Both the position numbers and the translations under genes were made by a program. DNA of 64,000 bases from positions 39,857 to 103,856 of the forward strand of contig NW_027018048.1 in assembly GCF_032854445.1 (NCBI RefSeq), written 5' to 3'. This DNA comes from Liolophura sinensis. Its lineage: Eukaryota > Mollusca > Polyplacophora > Chitonida > Chitonidae. Numbering within the stretch: the stretch's first letter is position 1; every line of letters starts with the position of its first letter. The notes under the pieces are model-generated. The model was given only the letters and a program-made list of their open reading frames with translations, was not told where the DNA came from and did not search any database. This document shows, piece by piece, positions 23,340-36,100 of this stretch.

Positions 23340-23629
23340 GGCTTAGCCCAAAGATTTGACGTCTTCTGGGCTACCGAAGGGCACATAACTTATAGTCAAA
23401 AATTGAATATAGTAATGACCAGTCGCGATTGTACAGAGTACAGTGTAGCCGATTTCAATTAACAAAAAGACCAGGCAAAAATGCAAAAGTGGAAAAACTG
23501 TTCCAGTGCTACTAGTAAAAGGCTAATCCGACGTATTTTGTGACGAGAAATCGAATGGTGCAAACCGCGTTGCTCTTCGACCAATACTTTTGGCTGTAGT
23601 GACAATTGAATGATCATTGATGTCATAAT
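23081..23629. repeat. Junction monomer of the 7-mer duplication
   Basis: The 5' half belongs to the class of 7154 and 26921, with GTATGTTGTCTG and TTGTGATTTTTATG. The 3' half instead matches the unit at 19238: GCTTAGCCC, the GACGTC site, AAAAAGACC, GCTACTAGTAAAAGG and TTCGACC. The units at 7154 and 26921 keep the other 3' half (CAGGTC, ACAC-CC, GCTGCTGG). This is what an out-of-register exchange duplicating seven monomers would leave. The exchange point falls between about 23,270 and 23,345. Confidence 0.7.
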
Positions 23630-26600
23630 CACGTGCGTAGCAACGGCTCTTACTCCATGGAAACCAGGAAAATTTGATATTTTTTAACAACTGCCGATGC
23701 CTGGCCCAATTCCGCATCTTTTGGCACCTTATAAATGTGGGTCAGTGTTTAGTTGTACTTTTTACAGCAGACTGTATCAAGTACCTTGTGTTTTTCATGT
23801 ACAAATGGTTTGGTTTTTCTACACGTAGATAAAGACATTGAGATTGTCTTGGACTTAGAAATAAGACAATTGCTGGGTGAGTTAAATGGGCTTGGCCCAA
23901 AGATTTCAGGTCTTCTGGGCTACCGAAGGGCACATAACTTATAGTCAAAAGTTGAATATAGTAATGACCAGTCGCGATTGTACAGAGTACAGTGTAGCCG
24001 ATTTCAATTAACAAAACACCCAGGCAAAAATACAAAAGTGGACAAACTGTTCCAGTGCTGCTGGTAAGAGGCTAATCCGACTTATTTTGTGACGAGAAAT
24101 CGAATGGTGCAAACTGCGTTGCTCTCCGACCAATACTTTTGGCTGTAGAGACAATTCAATGATCATTGATGTCATAATCACGTGCCCAGCAACGGCTCTT
24201 ACTCCATGGAAACCAGGGATATTTGCAATTTTTTAACAGCTGCCGATGCCTGGCCCAATTCCGCATCTTTTGGCACTTTATAAATGTGGGTCAGTGTTTA
24301 GTTGTACTTTTTACAGCAGACTGTATCAAGTACCTTGTGTTTTTCATGTACAAATGGTGTGGTTTTTCTACACGTAGATAAAGACATTGAGATTGTCTTG
24401 GACTTAGAAATAAGACAATTGCTGGGTGAGTTAAATGGGCTTGGCCCAAAGATTTGACGTCTTCTGGGCTACCGAAGGGCACATAACTTATAGTCAAAAG
24501 TTGAAAATAGTAATGACCAGTCGCGATTGTACAGAGTACAGTGTAGCCGATTTCAATTAACAAAACACCCAGGCAAAAATGCAAAAGTGGAAAAACTGTT
24601 CCAGTGCTGCTGGTAAGAGGCTAATCCGACGTATTTTGTGACGAGAAATCGAATGGTGCAAACCGCGTTGCTCTCCGACCATTACTTTTGGCTGTAGCAA
24701 CAATTGAATGATCATTGATGTCATAATCACGTGCCCAGCAACGGCTCTTACTCCATGGAAACCAGGGATATTTGCAATTTGTTAACAGCTGCCGATGCCT
24801 GGCCCAATTCCGCATCTTTAGGCACCTTATTCATGTGGGTCTGTGGTCAGTTGAACTTTTTACAGCAGACTGTATCAAGTACCTTGTTTTTTTTTATGTA
24901 CAAATGGTGTGGTTTTTCTACACGTAGATAAAGACATTGAGATTGTCTTGGACTTAGAAGTAAGACAATTGCTGGGTGAGTTAAATGGGCTTAGCCCAAA
25001 GATTTCAGGTCTTCTGGGCTACCGAAGGGCACATAACTTATAGTCAAAAGTTGAATATAGTAATGACCAGTCGCGATTGTACAGAGTACAGTGTAGCCGA
25101 TTTCAATTAACAAAAAGACCAGGCAAAAATGCAAAAGTGGAAAAACTGTTCCAGTGCTACTAGTAAGAGGCTAATGCGACGTATTTTGTGACGAGAAATC
25201 GAATGGTGCAAACCGCGTTGCTCTTCGACCAATAGTTTTGGCTGTAGAGACAATTCAATAATCAGTGATGTCATAATCACGTGCCCAGCAACGGCTCTTA
25301 CTCCATGGAAACCAGGGATATTTGCAATTTTTTAACAGCTGCCGATGCCTGGCCCAATTCCGCATCTTTAGGCACCTTATTCATGTGGGTCAGTGTTCAG
25401 TTGTACTTTATACAGCATACTGTATCAAGTACCTTGTGTTTTTTTTGTACAAATGGTGTGGTTTTTCTACACGTAAATAAAGACATTGAGATTGTCTTGC
25501 ACTTAGAAGTAAGGCAATTGCTGGGTGAGTTAAATGGGCTTGGCCCAAAGATTTGTCGTCTTCTGGGCTACCGAAGGGCACATAACTTATAGTCAAAAGT
25601 TGAATATAGTAATAACCAGTCGCGATTGTACAGAGTACAGTGTAGCCGATTTCAATTAACAAAAAGACCAGGTAAAAATGCAAAAGTGGAAAAACTGTTT
25701 CCAGTGCTACTAGTAAGAGACTAATCGACGTATTTTGTGGCGAGGAAATCGAATGGTGCAAACCGCGTTGCTCTCTGACCATACTTTTGGCTGTAGAGAC
25801 AATTCAATGATCATTTATGTCATAATCACGTGCCCAGTAACGGCTCTTACTCCATGGAAACCAGGGATATTTGCAATTCTTAACAGTTGCCGATGCCTGG
25901 CCCAATTCCGCATCTTTTGGCACCTTATAAATGTGGGTCAGTGTTCAGTTGTACTTTTACAGCAGACTGTATCAAGTACCTTGTGTTTTTTACGTACAAA
26001 TGGTCCTGGTTTTTCTACACGTAGATAAAGACATTGAGATTGTCTTGGACTTAGAAATAAGACAATTGCTGGGTGAGTTAAATGGGCTTAGCCCAAAGAT
26101 TTGACGTCTTCTGGGCTACCGAAGGGCACATACTTATAGTCAAAAGTTGAATATAGTAATGACCAGTTGCGATTGTACAGAGTACAGTGTAGCCGATTTC
26201 AATTAACAAAAAGACCAGGCAAAAATGTAAAAGTGGAAAAACTGTTCCAGTGCTACTAGTAAGAGGCTAATCCGACGTAATTTGTGACGAGAAATCGAAT
26301 GGTGCAAGCCGCGTTGCTCTTCGACCAATAGTTTTGGCTGTAGCGACAATTGAATGATCATTGATGTCATAATCACGTGCGTAGCAACGGCTCTTACTCC
26401 ATGGAAACCAGGAAAATTTGCAATTTTTTAACAACTGCCGATGCCTGGCCAATTCGCATCTTTTGGCACGTTAGAAATGTGGGTCAGTGTTTAGTTGTAC
26501 TTTTTACAGCAGACTGTATCAAGTACCTTGTGTTTTTTATGTACAAATGGTGAGGTTTTTCTACACGTAGATAAAGACATTGAGATTGTCTTGGACTTAG

Positions 26601-27179
26601 AAGTAAGACAATTGCTGGGTGAGTTAAATGGGCTTGGCCCAAAGATTTCAGGTCTTCTGGGCTACCGAAGGGCACATAACTTATCGTCAAAAGTTGAATA
26701 TAGTAATGACCAGTCGCGATTGTACAGAGTACAGTGTAGCCGGCTTCAATTAACAAAAACACCAGGAAAAAATGTAAAAGTGAAAAAACTGTTCCAGTGC
26801 AACTAGTAAGAGGCTAATCCGACGTATTTTGTGACGAGAATTTGAATGGTACAATCCCCGTTGCTCTCCGACCAATACTTTTGGCTGTAGTGACAATTGA
26901 ATGATCATTGATGTCATAATCACGTGCCCAGCAACGGCTCTTACTCCATGGAAACCAGGAAAATTTGCAATTTTTTAACAGCTGCCGATGCCTGGCTAAA
27001 TTCCGCATCTTTTGGCACCTTATTCATGTGGGCATGTTGTCTGTTGTACTTTTTACAGCAGACTGTATCAAGTACCTTGTGATTTTTATGTACAAATGGT
27101 CTGGTTTTTCTACACGTAGATAAAGACATTGAGATTGTCTTGGACTTAGAAGTAAGACAATTGCTGGGTGAGTTAAATG
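23340..27179. repeat. 7-mer higher-order repeat, copy B
   Basis: Units 23630, 24179, 24728, 25278, 25827, 26374 and the first half of 26921 repeat copy A in order. Part of this copy (about 25680-26470) contains many one-base losses and gains, so identity to copy A is best judged outside that zone. After about 27,180 the unit at 26921 continues as the 7154 class does (CAGGTC, TATCGTC, ACACCC), whereas copy A's counterpart at 23081 does not. Confidence 0.85.
25680..26470. other. Indel-dense zone 2, probable consensus errors
   Basis: Compared with the otherwise near-identical region about 3.84 kb upstream, this zone shows CTGTTTCC, CTAATCGACG, GCGAGGAAATC, GACCATAC, GCAATTCTTAAC, GTACTTTTACAG, GGTCCTGG, CACATACTTATAG and GGCCAATTCGCATC. 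All are one- or two-base changes within about 800 bp. The flanks on both sides are clean. Confidence 0.65.
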
Positions 27180-30100
27180 GGCTTGGCCCAAAGATTTCAG
27201 GTCTTCTGGGCTACCGAAGGGCACATAACTTATCGTCAAAAGTTGAATATAGTAATGACCAGTCGCGATTGTACAGAGTACAGTGTAGCCGATTTCAATT
27301 AACAAAACACCCAGGCAAAAATGCAAAAGTGGAAAAACTGTTCCAGTGCTGCTGGTAAGAGGCTAATCCGACGTATTTTGTGACGAGAAATCGAATGGTG
27401 CAAACCGCGTTGCTCTCCGACCAATACTTTTGGCTGTAGCGACAATTGAATGATCATTGATGTCATAATCACGTGCCCAGCAACGGCTCTTACTCCATGG
27501 AAACCAGGGATATTTGCAATTTTTTAACAGCTGCCGATGCCTGGCCCAATTCCGCATCTTTAGGCACCTTATTCATGTGGGTCTGTGGTCAGTTGAACTT
27601 TTTACAGCAGACTGTATCAAGTACCTTGTTTTTTTTATGTACAAATGGTCTGGTTTTCTACACGTAGATAAAGACATTGAGATTGTCTTGGACTTAGAAG
27701 TAAGACAATTGCTGGGTGAGTTAAATGGGCTTAGCCCAAAGATTTGACGTCTTCTGGGCTACCGAAGGGCACATAACTTATAGTCAAAAGTTGAATATAG
27801 TAATGACCAGTCGCGATTGTACAGAGTACAGTGTAGCCGATTTCAATTAACAAAAAGACCAGGTAAAAATGCAAAAGTGGAAAAACTGTTCCAGTGCTAC
27901 TAGTAAGAGGCTAATCCGACGTATTTTGTGGCGAGAAATCGAATGGTGCAAACCGCGTTGCTCTCTGACCAATACTTTTGGCTGTAGAGACAATTCAATG
28001 ATCATTTATGTCATAATCACGTGCCCAGTAACGGCTCTTACTCCATGGAAACCAGGAAAATTTGCAATTTTTTAACAGCTGCCGATGCCTGGCTAAATTC
28101 CGCATCTTTGGTCACCTTATTCATGTGGGTCTGTTGTCTCTTGTACTTTTTACAGCAGACTGTATCAAGTACCTTGTGATTTTTATGTACAAAAGGTGTG
28201 GTTTTTCTACACGTAAATAAAGACATTGAGATTGTCTTGCACTTAGAAGTAACACAATTGCTGGGTGAGTTAAATGGGCTTAGCCCAAAGATTTGACGTC
28301 TTCTGGGCTACCGAAGGGCACATAACTTATAGTCAAAAGTTGAATATAGTAATGACCAGTCGCGATTGTACAGAGTACAGTGTAGCCGATTTCAATTAAC
28401 AAAAAGACCAGGTAAAAATGCAAAAGTGGAAAAACTGTTCCAGTGCTGCTGGTAAGAGGCTAATCGGACGTATTTTGTGACGAGAAATCGAATGGTGCAA
28501 ACCGCGTTGCTCTCCGACCAATACTTTTGGCTGTAGTGACAATTGAATGATCATTGATGTCATAATCACGTGCCCAGCAACGTCTCTTACTCCATGGAAA
28601 CCAGGGAAATTTGCAATTTTTTAACAACTGCCGATGCCTGGCCCAATTCCGCATCTTTTGGCACCTTATAAATGTGGGTCAGTGTTTAGTTGTACTTTTT
28701 ACAGCAGACTGTATCAAGTACCTTGTGTTTTTCATGTACAAATGGTGCGGTTTTTCTACACGTAGATAAAGACATTGAGATTGTCTTGGACTTAGAAATA
28801 AGACAATTGCTGGGTGAGTTAAATGGGCTTGGCCCAAAGATTTCAGGTCTTCTGGGCTACCGAAGGGCACATAACTTATAGTCAAAAGTTGAATATAGTA
28901 ATGACCAGTCGCGATTGTACAGAGTACAGTGTAGCCGATTTCAATTAACAAAACACCCAGGCAAAAATGCAAAAGTGGAAAAAACTGTTCCAGTGCTACT
29001 AGTAAAAGACTAATCCGACGTATTTTGTGACGAGAAATCGAATGGTGCAATCCGCGTTGCTCTCCGACCAATACTTTTGGCTGTAGCGACAATTGAATGA
29101 TCATTGATGTCATAATCACGTGCCCAGCAACGGCTCTTACTCCATGGAAACCAGGGAAATTTGCAATTTTTCAACAGCTGCCGATGACTGGCTCAATTCC
29201 GCATCTTTTTGCACCTTACTGAAGTGGGTCAGTGTTCAGTTGTACTTTTTACAGCAGACTGTATCAAGTACCTTGTGTTTTTCATGTACAAATGGTGTGG
29301 TTTTTCTACACGTAGATAAAGACATTGAGATTGTCTTGCACTTAGAAGTAAGGCAATTGCTGGGTGAGTTAAATGGGCTTGGCCCAAAGATTTGTCGTCT
29401 TCTGGGCTACCGAAGGGCACATAACTTATAGTCAAAAGTTGAATATAGTAATGACCAGTCGCGATTGTACAGAGTACAGTGTAGCCGATTTCAATTAACA
29501 AAAAGACCAGGTAAAAATGCAAAAGTGGAAAAACTGTTCCAGTGCTACTAGTAAGAGGCTAATCCGACGTAATTTGTGACGAGAAATCGAATGGTCCAAT
29601 CCGCGTTGCTCTCCGACCAATACTTTTGGCTGTAGTGACAATTGAATTATCATTGATGTCATAATAACGTGCGTAGCAACGGCTCTTACTCCATGGAAAC
29701 CAGGAAAATTTGCAATTTTTTAACAACTGCCGATGCCTGGCCCAATTCCGCATCTTTTGGCACCTTATAAATGTGGGTCAGTGTTTAGTTGTACTTTTTA
29801 CAGCAGACTGTATCAAGTACCTTGTGTTTTTCATGTACAAATGGTGCGGTTTTTCTACACGTAGATAAAGACATTGAGATTGTCTTGGACTTAGAAATAA
29901 GACAATTGCTGGGTGAGTTAAATGCGCTTGGCCCAAAGATTTCAGGTCTTCTGGGCTACCGAAGGGCACATAACTTATAGTCAAAAGTTGAATATAGTAA
30001 TGACCAGTCGCGATTGTACAGAGTACAGTGTAGCCGATTTCAATTAACAAAACACCCAGGCAAAAATGCAAAAGTGGAAAAACTGTTCCAGTGCTGCTGG

Positions 30101-32410
30101 TAAGAGGCTAATCCGACGTATTTTGTGACGAGAAATCCAATGGTGCAAACCGCCTTGCTCTCCGACCAATACTTTTGGCTGTAGCGACAATTGAATGATC
30201 ATTGATGTCATAATCACGTGCCCAGCAACGGCTCTTACTCCATGGAAACCAGGGATATTTGCAATTTTTTTAACAGCTACCGATGCCTGGCCCAATTCCG
30301 CATCTTTAGGCACCTTATTCATGTGGGTCTGTGGTCAGTTGAACTTTTTACAGCAGACTGTATCAAGTACCTTGTTTTTTTTATGTACAAATGGTCTGGT
30401 TTTTCTACACGTAGATAAAGACATTGAGATTGTCTTGGACTTAGAAGTAAGACAATTGCTGGGTGAGTTAAATGGCTTAACCCAAAGATTTGTCGTCTTC
30501 TGGGCTACCGAAGGGCACATAACTTATAGTCAAAAGTTGAATATAGTAATGACCAGTCGCGATTGTACAGAGTACAGTGTAGCCGATTTCAATTAACAAA
30601 AAGACCAGGTAAAAATGCAAAAGTGGAAAAACTGTTCCAGTGCTACTAGTAAGAGGCTAATCCGACGTATTTTGTGGCGAGAAATCGAATGGTGCAAACC
30701 GCGTTGCTCTCTGACCAATACTTTTGGCTGTAGAGACAATTCAATGATCATTTATGTCATAATCACGTGCCCAGTAACGTCTCTTACTCCATGGAAACCA
30801 GGGATATTTGCAATTTTTTAACAGCTGCCGATGCCTGGCCCAATTCCGCATCTTTTGGAACCTTATAAATGTGGATCAGTGTTCAGTTGTACTTTATACA
30901 GCAGACTGTATCAAGTACCTTGTGTTTTTTATGTACAAATGATCTGGTTTTTCTACACGTAAATAAAGACATTGAGATTGTCTTGCACTTAGAAGTAAGA
31001 CAATTGCTGGGTGAGTTAAATGGGCTTAGCCAAAGATTTGACGTCTTCTGGGCTACCGAAGGGCACATAACTTATAGTCAAAAGTTGAATATAGTAATGA
31101 CCAGTCGCGATTGTACAGAGTACAGTGTAGCCGATTTCAATTAACAAAAAGACCAGGTAAAAATGCAAAAGTGGAAAAACTGTTCCAGTGCTGCTGGTAA
31201 AAGGCTAATCCGACGTAATTTGTGACGAGAAATCGAATGTGCAAACCGCGTTGCTCTCCGACCAATACTTTTGGCTGTAGTGACAATTGAATGATCATTG
31301 ATGTCATAATCACGTGCCCAGCAACGGCTCTTACTCCATGGAAACCAGGAAAATTTGCAATTTTTTAACAGCTGCCGATGCCTGGCTAAATTTCGCATCT
31401 TTTGGCACCTTATTCATGTGGGTCTGTTGTCTGTTGTACTTTTTACAGCAGACTGTATCAAGTACCTTGTGATTTTTATGTACAAAAGGTGTGGTTTTTC
31501 TACACGTAAAATAAAGACATTGAGATTGTCTTGCACTTAGAAGTAAGGGCAATTGCTGGGTGAGTTAAATTGGCTTAGCCCAAAGATTTGACGTCTTCTG
31601 GGCTACCGAAGGGCACATAACTTATAGTCAAAAGTTGAATATAGTAATGACCAGTCGCGATTGTACAGAGTACAGTGTAGCCGATTTCAATTAACAAAAA
31701 GACCAGGTAAAAATGCAAAGTGGAAAAACTGTTCCAGTGCTGCTGGTAAGAGGCTAATCCGACGTATTTTGTGACGAGAAATCGAATGGTGCAAACTGCG
31801 TTGCTCTCCGACCAATACTTTGGCTGTAGTGACAATTTGAATGATCATTGATGTCATAATCACGTGCCCAGCAACGTCTCTTACTCCATGGAAAACCAGG
31901 GAAATTTGCAATTTTTCAACAGCTGCCGATGCCTGGCTCAATTCCGCATCTTTTTGCACCTTACTGAAGTGGGTCAGTGTTCAGTTGTACTTTATACAGC
32001 ACACTGTATCAAGTACCTTGTGTTTTTCACGTACAAATGGTGTGGTTTTTCTACACGTAGATAAAGACATTGAGATTGTCTTGCACTTAGAAGTAAGGCA
32101 ATTGCTGGGTGAGTTAAATGGGCTTGGCCCAAAGATTTGTCGTCTTCTGGGCTACCGAAGGGCACATAACTTATAGTCAAAAGTTGAATATAGTAATGAC
32201 CAGTCGCGATTGTACAGAGTACAGTGTAGCCGATTTCAATTAACAAAAAGACCAGGTAAAAATGCAAAAGTGGAAAAACTGTTCCAGTGCTACTAGTAAG
32301 AGGCTAATCCGACGTAATTTGTGACGAGAAATCGAATGGTGCAATTCGTGTTGCTCTCCGACCAATACTTTTGGCTGTAGTGACAATTGAATGATCATTG
32401 ATGTCATAAT
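27180..32410. repeat. Array tract 6: monomers from late 26921 to 31861
   Basis: Units start at 27470, 28018, 28567, 29117, 29666, 30215, 30764, 31311 and 31861. The order mirrors 7703-11543 except that 29117 and 29666 are additional. The unit at 28567 has the 8800-type first half, and its second half (GCTACTAGTAAAAG, AATCCGCG) matches the units at 57664 and 61507. The 3' half of 29666 restores the 8800-type tail, including the rare CAAACCGCCTTGC. This looks like a two-monomer gain. The unit at 29666 has lost CACGTG. There is no gene here. Confidence 0.85.
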
Positions 32411-33120
32411 CACGTGCGTAGCAAACGGCTCTTACTCCATGGAAACCAGGAAAATTTGCAATTTTTCAACAACTGCCGATGCCTGGCCCAATTCCGCATC
32501 TTTTGGCACCTTATAAATGTGGGTCAGTGTTCAGTTGTACTTTTTACAGCAGACTGTAATCAAGTACCTTGTGTTTTTCATGTACAAATGGTGCGGTTTT
32601 TCTACACGTAGATAAAGACATTGAGATTGTCTTGGACTTAGAAATAAGACAATTGCTGGGTGAGTTAAATGGGCTTGGCCCAAAGATTTCAGGTCTTCTG
32701 GGCTACCGAAGGGCACATAACTTATAGTCAAAAGTTGAATATAGTAATGACCAGTCGCGATTGTACAGAGTACAGTGTAGCCGATTTCAATTAACAAAAC
32801 ACCCAGGCAAAAATGCAAAAGTGAAAAACTGTTCCAGTGCTGCTGGTAAGAGGCTAATCCGACGTATTTTGTGACGAGAAATCGAATGGTGCAAACCGCG
32901 TTGCTCTCCGACCAATACTTTTGGCTGTAGCGACAATTGAATGATCATTGATGTCATAATCACGTGCCCAGCAACAGCTCTACTCCATGGAAACCAGGGA
33001 TATTTGCAATTTTTTAACAGCTGCCGATGCCTGGCCCAATTCCGCATCTTTAGGCACCTTATTCATGAGGGTCTGTGGTCAGTTGAACTTTTTACAGCAG
33101 ACTGTATCAAGTACCTATTT
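30960..33120. other. Indel-dense zone 3, probable consensus errors
   Basis: Single-base changes against the 10-11.5 kb counterparts include TTAGCCAAAG, GAATGTGC, GTAAAATAAAG, GTAAGGGCAATT, GCAAAGTGG, ATACTTTGGC, CAATTTGAATG, GGAAAACC, GCAAACGG, ACTGTAATC and CAGCTCTACTCC. They are private to these units. Confidence 0.6.
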
Positions 33121-36100
33121 TTTTTTTATGTACAAATGGTCTGGTTTTTCTACACGTAGATAAAAACATTGAGATTGTCTTGGACTTAGAAGTAAGACAA
33201 TTGCTGGGTGAGTTAAATGGGCTTAGCCCAAAGATTTGACGTCTTCTGGGCTACCGAAGGGCACATAACTTATAGTCAAAAGTTGAATATAGTAATAACC
33301 AGTCGCGATTGTACAGAGTACAGTGTAGCCGATTTCAATTAACAAAAAGACCAGGTAAAAATGCAAAAGTGGAAAAACTGATCCAGTGCTACTAGTAAGA
33401 GGCTAATCCGACGTATTTTGTGGCGAGAAATCGAATGGTGCAAACCGCGTTGCTCTCTGACCAATACTTTTGGCTGTAGAGACAATTCAATGATCATTTA
33501 TGTCATAATCACGTGCCCAGTAACGGCTCTTACTCCATGGAAACCAGGGATATTTGCAATTTTTTAACAGCTGCCGATGCCTGGCCCAATTCCGCATCTT
33601 TTGGCACCTTATAAATGTGGGTCAGTGTTAAGTTGTACTTTTTACAGCAGACTGTATCAAGTACCTTGTGTTTTTCATGTACAAATGGTGTGGTTTTTCT
33701 ACACGTAAATAAAGACTTTGAGATTGTCTTGCACTTAGAAGTAAGACAATTGCTGGGTGAGTTAAATGGGCTTGCCCAAAGATTTGTCGTCTTCTGGCCT
33801 ACCGAAGGGCACATAACTTATAGTCAAAAGTTGAATATAGTAATGACCAGTCGCGATTGTCCAGAGTACAGTGTAGCCGATTTCAATTAACAAAAAGACC
33901 AGGTAAAAATGCAAAAGTGGAAAAACTGTTCCAGTGCTGCTGGTAAGAGGCTAATCCGACGTATTTTGTGACGAGAAATCGAATGGTGCAAACCGCGTTG
34001 CTCTCCGACCAATACTTTTGGCTGTAGTGACAATTGAATGATCATTGATGTCATAATCACGTGCCCAGCAACGTCTCTTACTCCATGGAAACCAGGGAAA
34101 TTTGCAATTTTTTAACAACTGCCGATGCCTGGCCCAATTCCGCATCTTTTGGCACCTTATAAATGTGGGTCAGTGTTTAGTTGTACTTTTTACAGCAGAC
34201 TGTATCAAGTACCTTGTGTTTTTCATGTACAAATGGTGCGGTTTTTCTACACGTAGATAAAGACATTGAGATTGTCTTGGACTTAGAAATAAGACAATTG
34301 CTGGGTGAGTTAAATGGGCTTGGCCCAAAGATTTCAGGTCTTCTGGGCTACCGAAGGGCACATAACTTATAGTCAAAAGTTGAATATAGTAATGACCAGT
34401 CGCGATTGTACAGAGTACAGTGTAGCCGATTTCAATTAACAAAAAGACCAGGTAAAAATGCAAAAGTGGAAAAACTGTTCCAGTGCTACTAGTAAGAGGC
34501 TAATCCGACGTATTTTGTGGCGAGAAATCGAATGGTGCAAACTGCGTTGCTCTCTGACCAATACTTTTGGCTGTAGAGACAATTCAATGATCATTGATGT
34601 CATAAACACGTGCCCAGTAACGGCTCTTACTCCATGGAAACCAGAGATATTTGCAATTTTTTAACAGTTGCCGATGCCTGGCCCAATTCCGCATCTTTTG
34701 GCACCTTATAAATGTGGGTCAGTGTTCAGTTGTACTTTATACAGCAGACTGTATCAAGTACCTTGTGTTTTTTACGTACAAATGGTCTGGATTTTATACA
34801 CGTAGATAAAAACATTGAGATTGTCTTGGACTTAGAAGTAAGACAATTGCTGGGTGAGTTAAATGGGCTTAGCCCAAAGATTTGACGTCATCTGGGCTAC
34901 CGAAGGGCACATAACTTATAGTCAAAAGTTGAATATAGTAATAACCAGTCGCGATTGTACAGAGTACAGTGTAGCCGATTTCAATTAACAAAATAACCAG
35001 GTAAAAATGCAAAAGTGGAAAAACTGTTCCAGTGCTACTAGTAAGAGGCTAATCCGACGTATTTTGTGGCGAGAAATCGAATGGTGCAAACCGCGCTGCT
35101 CTCTGACCAATACTTTTGGCTGTAGAGACAATTCAATGATCATTTATGTCATAATCACGTGCCCAGTAACGGCTCTTACTCCATGGAAACCAGGGATATT
35201 TGCAATTTTTTAACAGCTGCCGATGCCTGGCCCAATTCCGCATCTTTTGGCACCTTATAAATGTGGGTCAGTGTTAAGTTGTACTTTTTACAGCAGACTG
35301 TATCAAGTACCTTGTGTTTTTCATGTACAAATGGTGTGGTTTTTCTACACGTAAATAAAGACTTTGAGATTGTCTTGCACTTAGAAGTAAGGCAATTGCT
35401 GGGTGAGTTAAATGGGCTTGGCCCAAAGATTTGTCGTCTTCTGGGCTACCGAAGGGCACATAACTTATAGTCAAAAGTTGTATATAGTAATGACCAGTCG
35501 CGATTGTACAGAGTACAGTGTAGCCGATTTCAATTAAGAAAAAGACCAGGTAAAAATGCAAAAGTGGAAAAACTGTTCCAGTGCTACTAGTAAGAGGCTA
35601 ATCCGACGTAATTTGTGACGAGAAATCGAATGGTGCAATCCGCGTTGCTCTCCGACCAATACTTTTGGCTGTAGCGACAATTGAATGATCATTTATGTCA
35701 TAATCACGTGCGTAGCAACGGCTCTTACTCCATGGAAACCAGGAAAATTTGCAATTTTTTAACAACTGCCGATGCCTGGCCCAATTCCGCATCTTTTGGC
35801 ACCTTATAAATGTGGGTCAGTGTTAAGTTGTACTTTTTACAGCAGACTGTATCAAGTACCTTGTGTTTTTCATGTACAAATGGTGTGGTTTTTCTACACG
35901 TAAATAAAGACATTGAGATTGTCTTGCACTTAGAAGTAAGGCAATTGCTGGGTGAGTTAAATGGGCTTGGCCCAAAGATTTGTCGTCTTCTGGCCTACCG
36001 AAGGGCACATAACTTATAGTCAAAAGTTGAATATAGTAATAACCAGTCGCGATTGTACAGAGTACAGTGTAGCCGATTTCAATTAACAAAAAGACCAGGT

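Noticed and set aside
27869-28075. A basic, tryptophan-containing 68-codon frame (starting MQKWKN) that looks vaguely like a transposase fragment
   Set aside because: It exists only in monomers where TGA is changed to TGG (TTTGTGGCG). Most units have the stop, and the frame always ends shortly after. No catalytic motif or terminal repeats are visible.
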